From positions 310,001-374,000 of the forward strand of contig NZ_JAGFPK010000002.1 in assembly GCF_017599385.1 (NCBI RefSeq): DNA of 64,000 bases, in the 5' to 3' direction. The notes under the pieces were generated by a model. It made no database searches, had not been told where the DNA came from, and saw only the letters and a list, made by a program, of their open reading frames with translations. The DNA is from Ciceribacter sp. L1K22 (GTDB lineage Bacteria; Pseudomonadota; Alphaproteobacteria; Rhizobiales; Rhizobiaceae). Both the position numbers and the translations under genes were made by a program. Below are positions 60,420 through 64,000 of the stretch, in pieces. The number at the start of each line of letters is the position of its first letter. Position 1 is the first letter of the stretch.

Positions 60420-61115
60420 TTATTCTGCTTCCGCTATGACAAGATCGACGGTTCCGACACCATCAATACCCCCGTGAAGCCGATCTCCGGCTACCACGGC
60501 ACCGACACCAGAGGGGGTGCCGGTATAGATGAGGTCACCGGGCGCGAGATGATAGAAATGCGACAGGTGGCTGATGATCTCCGGCACCGACCAGACCATG
60601 TCGGAAATCAGCCCCTCCTGCCTGAGTGCATCGTTCACGGTCAGCCAGACCCTCGGTTTCTCGATGTTACCCACATCCTCGGCAGCGGCAATTTCCGAGA
60701 TGATCGCCGACTGCTCGAACGCCTTCGAAAGATCCCACGGCTGGCGCTTTTCCTTCGCCTTGTTCTGCAGGTCGCGCCGTGTCATGTCGAGCCCGACTGC
60801 GAAACCGAACACCGCGTAGGCCGCCTCTTCGACCTTCACCCTGAACGCCGGTTGCCCGATCGCGACGACCAGTTCCACCTCGTGATGGAGGTCACGGGTC
60901 CCCGGCGGGTAAGCGATCGAAGCGCCTGAAAGGGTCAGCGCCGTCGCTGGCTTGGTGAAATAGAACGGCTCCTCACGGTCAACCTCATTGCCCATCTCCG
61001 CCGCATGAGCGGCGTAGTTTCGGCCGACGCAGAAGATCCGGTGAACCGGATAGCCGTCCTCCCTGCCTTTGATCGGCACGAGCGGGGCAACGGGAACGGA
61101 AAACATCGGCTTCAT
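60420..61115 (-). CDS. Fumarylacetoacetate hydrolase-family protein
   Basis: A 231-residue single-domain FAH-fold hydrolase. IFCVGRNYAAHAAEMGNEVD (about 27-46) contains the catalytic His. Metal ligands are in the EVELVVAIG segment (Glu-x-Glu) and in GFAVGLDMTRRDLQ (Asp). GTPSGVGAVVAGDRL is the C-terminal signature. Such enzymes are acylpyruvases, oxaloacetate decarboxylases or keto-acid hydratases. The ATG at 61115 has GGAGGG upstream; longer in-frame extensions overlap the MarR gene. It is divergent from the MarR-type gene, which probably controls it. Confidence 0.86.
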   Translation of the reverse strand: MKPMFSVPVAPLVPIKGREDGYPVHRIFCVGRNYAAHAAEMGNEVDREEPFYFTKPATALTLSGASIAYPPGTRDLHHEVELVVAIGQPAFRVKVEEAAYAVFGFAVGLDMTRRDLQNKAKEKRQPWDLSKAFEQSAIISEIAAAEDVGNIEKPRVWLTVNDALRQEGLISDMVWSVPEIISHLSHFYHLAPGDLIYTGTPSGVGAVVAGDRLHGGIDGVGTVDLVIAEAE

Positions 61116-61226
61116 AGACGGCCCTCCAGCCAAACAGTCTGCAAATTGTCCGACAGGACTTCTCTTCATCCCTGACCGTACGTCCATAAACCGAGCTCTC
61201 CCGCGCGCCAAGCCATCTGTTCTGGT

Positions 61227-61263
61227 AAAGGAGACCTTCGGCTTTCGTAGGGGGCTCCTTTTT
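61227..61263 (+). terminator. Terminator-like hairpin in the FAH/MarR intergenic region
   Basis: AAAGGAG (61227-61233) pairs with CTCCTTT (61255-61261), loop 21 bases containing CTTCGG, followed by TTTTATT. A T-run exists only on the plus strand. It lies about 60 bp upstream of the marR-like start codon, with no gene before it on that strand. Confidence 0.55.
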
Positions 61264-61322
61264 ATTGGCGTCAATTGCGGGTAGAAATGGCTGCTGGGGA
61301 GCAGTGGGGAGGCTAGGCGCAG

Positions 61323-61781
61323 ATGCTTGAGATCTATGAGATGCCGGGACACTTGGTGCGACGACTGCATCAAGCCGCGGTGTCGCTGTTCATGGATGAG
61401 ACGGGGAAGCGCGGCTTTGACCTGACGCCTGTGCAATATGCGGCACTCGCCGCGATCCAGACGCGACCCGGCCTCGATCAGGCGACGCTGGCGAGCCACA
61501 TAGCCTACGACCGTGTAACAATCGGCGGGGTCGTGGATCGCCTGGTTCAGAAGGATCTCGTCCGCCGCGAGATCAGCAGCACAGACAGGCGGGCACGCGA
61601 ACTCTACATGACCGACAAGGGCTTGAAGACCCTGGAAGAGATAAGACCGCTCGTCCGTCAGATGCAGGAGACGCTGCTTGAAGGCCTCGATGCCGACGAG
61701 AAAGAGCGGTTTGTCGCGCTGTTGCGCAAGGCTGCGGATGCTGTGAACGACCGTAGCCGTGCACCTCTGAAGATGAGCTGA
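61323..61781 (+). CDS. MarR-family transcriptional regulator
   Basis: A 152-residue winged-helix repressor. The recognition region DQATLASHIAYDRVTIGGVV (about 57-76) and the wing LVRREISSTDRRARELYMTD are present. Its N- and C-terminal helices dimerise. Members close to FAH genes often sense aromatic acids. It is divergent from the FAH-family gene (207 bp gap) and convergent with the thermonuclease-like gene. GGGAGG stands upstream of the ATG. Confidence 0.87.
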   Translation: MLEIYEMPGHLVRRLHQAAVSLFMDETGKRGFDLTPVQYAALAAIQTRPGLDQATLASHIAYDRVTIGGVVDRLVQKDLVRREISSTDRRARELYMTDKGLKTLEEIRPLVRQMQETLLEGLDADEKERFVALLRKAADAVNDRSRAPLKMS

Positions 61782-61825
61782 GCTCGTCCCTACCCCGTAG
61801 TTCTCGGTATTGAGGTGCACCTCGA

Positions 61826-62410
61826 TCAGCAGTTGAGGGCGGCGCGGCACAAGGGATCGGCCCAGATGCCCGCCCGTTGAAGAATTGCCTTTTGCTGCAG
61901 CGTTTTTAGTTCGGCGCTGGATATGGCACGCGCAAACCCCGAGCCGACCAGTTGTTCAGCGACACTGTTCGTGCCGACCCGACAACTCACCAGTGTCACG
62001 TATTTGCTGAGAACCTCGGTGTCACATTCGAGATAGCGCCCGAATATCGTGCTTCTCAGCAGAGCCCTTGCCTGGGCTCCACACACGAAGCGCCGTCCGT
62101 CGTCGGCCTTGCAAAGCCGTTTGGGATCGGGAGCAATGACATCCCGGATGAGATAGACGCTACCATCCATCGTGAAGGACATGCCGTCGAAAAAGCTCGT
62201 GCGCGGCTTAACCCGAAACCCGGAGAGATAGTGGTCGGCTGGACCGGGTATACGTTCGTAATCCTGGGTCGCTCGGTCGATCCGAACAGGTTTGTCCGTC
62301 CATATTGTTGCGTCGTCGCCTGAATACGGAAGCAAGGGAGCAGCCCAAACCGGCGACGCAGAAAGCGCCGACGCCAAAAAGCGCAGAGCAATACTTTTCT
62401 TTGACAACAT
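61826..62410 (-). CDS. Secreted thermonuclease-like protein, probably degenerate
   Basis: A 194-residue exported protein with signal peptide (SIALRFLASALSASPVWAAP). The body follows the staphylococcal-nuclease fold outline: LIRDVIAPDPKRLCKADDGR, FVCGAQARALLRSTIFGRYL, NSVAEQLVGSGFARAIS and a closing AILQRAGIWADP. The usual Arg-x-x-Gly-Ile-Asp-x-Pro-Glu start of the catalytic site reads IRDVIAPDPKR, and the second Arg/Glu pair is not evident. It may therefore be a nuclease-fold protein without activity. Four Cys could form disulfides. Convergent with the MarR-type gene. Confidence 0.68.
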   Translation of the reverse strand: MLSKKSIALRFLASALSASPVWAAPLLPYSGDDATIWTDKPVRIDRATQDYERIPGPADHYLSGFRVKPRTSFFDGMSFTMDGSVYLIRDVIAPDPKRLCKADDGRRFVCGAQARALLRSTIFGRYLECDTEVLSKYVTLVSCRVGTNSVAEQLVGSGFARAISSAELKTLQQKAILQRAGIWADPLCRAALNC

Positions 62411-62703
62411 CCGTGGCTACGATCCCGGCGGTTTCTCTATCGCTTTCTGTTCGGGATGTTAACTGACCAATGCTTTCGCTTTCACGAAGACCACGGGATC
62501 TCGCCTTTGCCGACAGAATCTATTTTCGTCCCGCCCCTCTCTTCCACGGAACTCTCGCCGGCATTTGATGTTTGTCGATTGTCACCTCGCCGCCTCACAA
62601 GGAGACGTCCACTCCAGCCCCTCCCAAGGACGATGGATCTCCGGAAGCGGTACGAAACGCTGGTGCCGCACCAGCAATCAAAAACAGGAAAGGTACTAGC
62701 CCA

Positions 62704-64000
62704 ATGACCAGAAAGATCGTTCCCGTGATCATGGCCGGCGGCAAGGGAACACGGTTGTGGCCGCTCTCGCGCGTTGCCGCAGCCAAGCAGTTCATTCGTT
62801 TTCTGGGTGAGGAAACCTTGTTCCAGAAGACTCTTGCCCGCGTCGCGGACCCGTCACGCTACGAACCCGCCGTCGTGATTACGAACGACGAATTTCGCTT
62901 TCTCGTCGCGGAGCAGGCACGCGAGGCCGGTTACGACCTTTCGGCGATCGTTCTCGAGCCGGTGGCGCGCAACACAGCCGCCGCTGTAGCGGTGGCGGGA
63001 CTGGTCGTCGCCCAGAAATTCGGCGATGACGCCCTGATCCAGATACTGCCCTCCGACCATGAGATTAAGGTCGACGACACCTACAAGGAATGCGTGGCGA
63101 CCGCTCTTGAAGCAGCGGAAGCAGGCAATCTGGTGACGTTCGGCATAAGCCCGACGGAGCCGGCAACCGGCTACGGCTACATCGAGCGCGGGGAGGCATT
63201 GCCGTCAGGTGCTTACAAGGTGGCGCGTTTCGTTGAGAAACCGCCGCTCGACAAGGCTGAAAAGATGCTGGAGGCCGGCAAGTTCTATTGGAACTCCGGG
63301 ATGTTCCTGTTCACCGCCGGCAACATCATCGACGAATTGCAGGCGCATGCACCGAACGTGCTGGAATCCGCCCGACAGTCAGTCGAGCTGGCCAAGGAGG
63401 ACCTCGATTTCATCCGCCTCGATCCCGATGCATTTGCACAGAGCCCCAGCATCTCTGTCGACTATGCGGTTATGGAAAAGACCCGGAATGCGGCGGTTGT
63501 CCCCGCTGCGATCACCTGGTCCGATCTCGGCAGCTGGGACGCCATCTGGAAACTGGGCGATCAGGACGGAAGCGGCAATGTGGTGGTCGGCAACGCGACG
63601 GTGGTCAACAGCCGCGACTCCCTGGTCATGTCGCGTAACACACATCTGGCGGTGCAAGGCATGGAAGGTATCGCTGTTATCGCCAGCGAAGACGCCGTCT
63701 ATGTCGGTCGGCTCGACGAGAGCCAGGAGGTCGGCAATCTCGTCAAGAAGCTGGCATCGGAGAAGAAAACCGAATACCTGACCGAAACCCATCCGACATC
63801 GTTGCGGCCCTGGGGTGGCTACACGTCATTCCTGCAGGGCGATCGTTTCCAGGTGAAGCGGATTTTCGTCCAGCCGGGGAAGAAACTGTCGCTCCAGAAG
63901 CATCACCACCGCGCCGAACACTGGATCTGCGTCAAGGGTACGGCCGAGGTCACCATTGATGGCAAGACCACCGTTCTCCACGAAAACCAGTCAACCTACA
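62704..64000 (+). CDS. manC: Mannose-1-phosphate guanylyltransferase / mannose-6-phosphate isomerase (partial)
   Basis: 432 complete codons are present and the reading frame is open to the window edge. The N-terminal nucleotidyltransferase has VIMAGGKGTRLWPLSR (about 9-24) and VEKPPLDKAEKML (about 178-190). The C-terminal cupin of the type II phosphomannose isomerase begins near residue 370 (SLRPWGGYTSFLQGDRFQVK) with the metal motif QKHHHRAEHW. The enzyme makes GDP-mannose from mannose-1-phosphate for polysaccharide and lipopolysaccharide synthesis (also called XanB, NoeJ or AlgA). The ATG has AGGAAAGG upstream. About 40 residues at the C-terminus lie outside the window. Confidence 0.93.
   Translation, partial: MTRKIVPVIMAGGKGTRLWPLSRVAAAKQFIRFLGEETLFQKTLARVADPSRYEPAVVITNDEFRFLVAEQAREAGYDLSAIVLEPVARNTAAAVAVAGLVVAQKFGDDALIQILPSDHEIKVDDTYKECVATALEAAEAGNLVTFGISPTEPATGYGYIERGEALPSGAYKVARFVEKPPLDKAEKMLEAGKFYWNSGMFLFTAGNIIDELQAHAPNVLESARQSVELAKEDLDFIRLDPDAFAQSPSISVDYAVMEKTRNAAVVPAAITWSDLGSWDAIWKLGDQDGSGNVVVGNATVVNSRDSLVMSRNTHLAVQGMEGIAVIASEDAVYVGRLDESQEVGNLVKKLASEKKTEYLTETHPTSLRPWGGYTSFLQGDRFQVKRIFVQPGKKLSLQKHHHRAEHWICVKGTAEVTIDGKTTVLHENQSTY

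Noticed and set aside
60350..60470. Short ATG-started frame in the gap after the coiled-coil gene
   Set aside because: It runs into the FAH gene on the other strand, has no ribosome-binding site and no similarity I recognise.

Overview
The window is chromosomal DNA of an alphaproteobacterium of the Rhizobiaceae (Rhizobium/Agrobacterium/Ensifer group). The evidence is the gene content and order: a smo-type polyol ABC operon, soxBDAG, livHMGF-livK, ChpT/CtrA/SciP cell-cycle genes, EipA (DUF1134), an ExoY-like sugar transferase and DUF1236 proteins, in high-GC DNA with GANTC (CcrM) and TTAA-N7-TTAA (CtrA) sites in promoters. No tRNA or rRNA gene, insertion sequence, CRISPR array or intact prophage was seen. 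The first gene (HAD hydrolase) and the last gene (manC) are cut by the window edges.

Layout. 1-8062 (minus): SorC-type regulator, then smoEFGK-smoS-mtlK-HAD for sorbitol/mannitol uptake and oxidation. 8233-13268: HpcH aldolase, VOC protein, GT21 glycosyltransferase, ung, PhyH-like dioxygenase, RidA-like protein. 13412-14732: two small secreted proteins and an NADPH-quinone-reductase-like flavoprotein. 14917-22370: an ABC transporter (NMT1/ThiY-like binding protein, ATPase, permease) in one operon with a cytosine-deaminase-like amidohydrolase and a GlcD-like FAD oxidoreductase. A divergent LysR gene and a creatininase-family gene complete a probable N-heterocycle catabolic module. 22497-32858: EamA transporter, purA, a large acidic membrane-anchored protein, rpoH, rluD, a small membrane protein, a SpoU methyltransferase, a coiled-coil membrane protein and eipA. 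33045-38878: chpT, a lone receiver protein, ctrA, a FliJ-like gene, a GNAT protein, a PqiA-like protein, sciP, a LuxR-type regulator and an ExoY-like transferase. 39158-40189: a DUF2793 protein. 40480-50120: soxBDAG, an HWE kinase with its receiver partner, and a dimethylglycine/sarcosine dehydrogenase. 50402-55908: livHMGF, a DUF6867-like protein and livK. 56628-64000: M23 peptidase, coiled-coil protein, FAH-family hydrolase with divergent MarR, a thermonuclease-like secreted protein, and manC.

How it works together. Three nutrient blocks are visible: polyols; an unidentified cyclic N-compound together with methylated glycines; and branched-chain amino acids. They flank a compact cell-cycle block. 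CtrA-type boxes in this window (two perfect, two with one mismatch) lie upstream of the 24944 gene, the eipA/chpT pair, sciP and the ExoY-like gene. This suggests that envelope and polysaccharide genes here are tied to the CtrA circuit.

The most unusual items are these. First, on the minus strand at about 56000-56330 there is a ribosomal-RNA-type promoter and boxA leader with no 16S gene behind it. Second, an identical 12-bp motif lies upstream of both the ABC-transporter operon and the creatininase gene. Third, seven GANTC sites cluster upstream of ctrA. All family calls rest on reading the translated sequence and recognising motifs; no database search was run.
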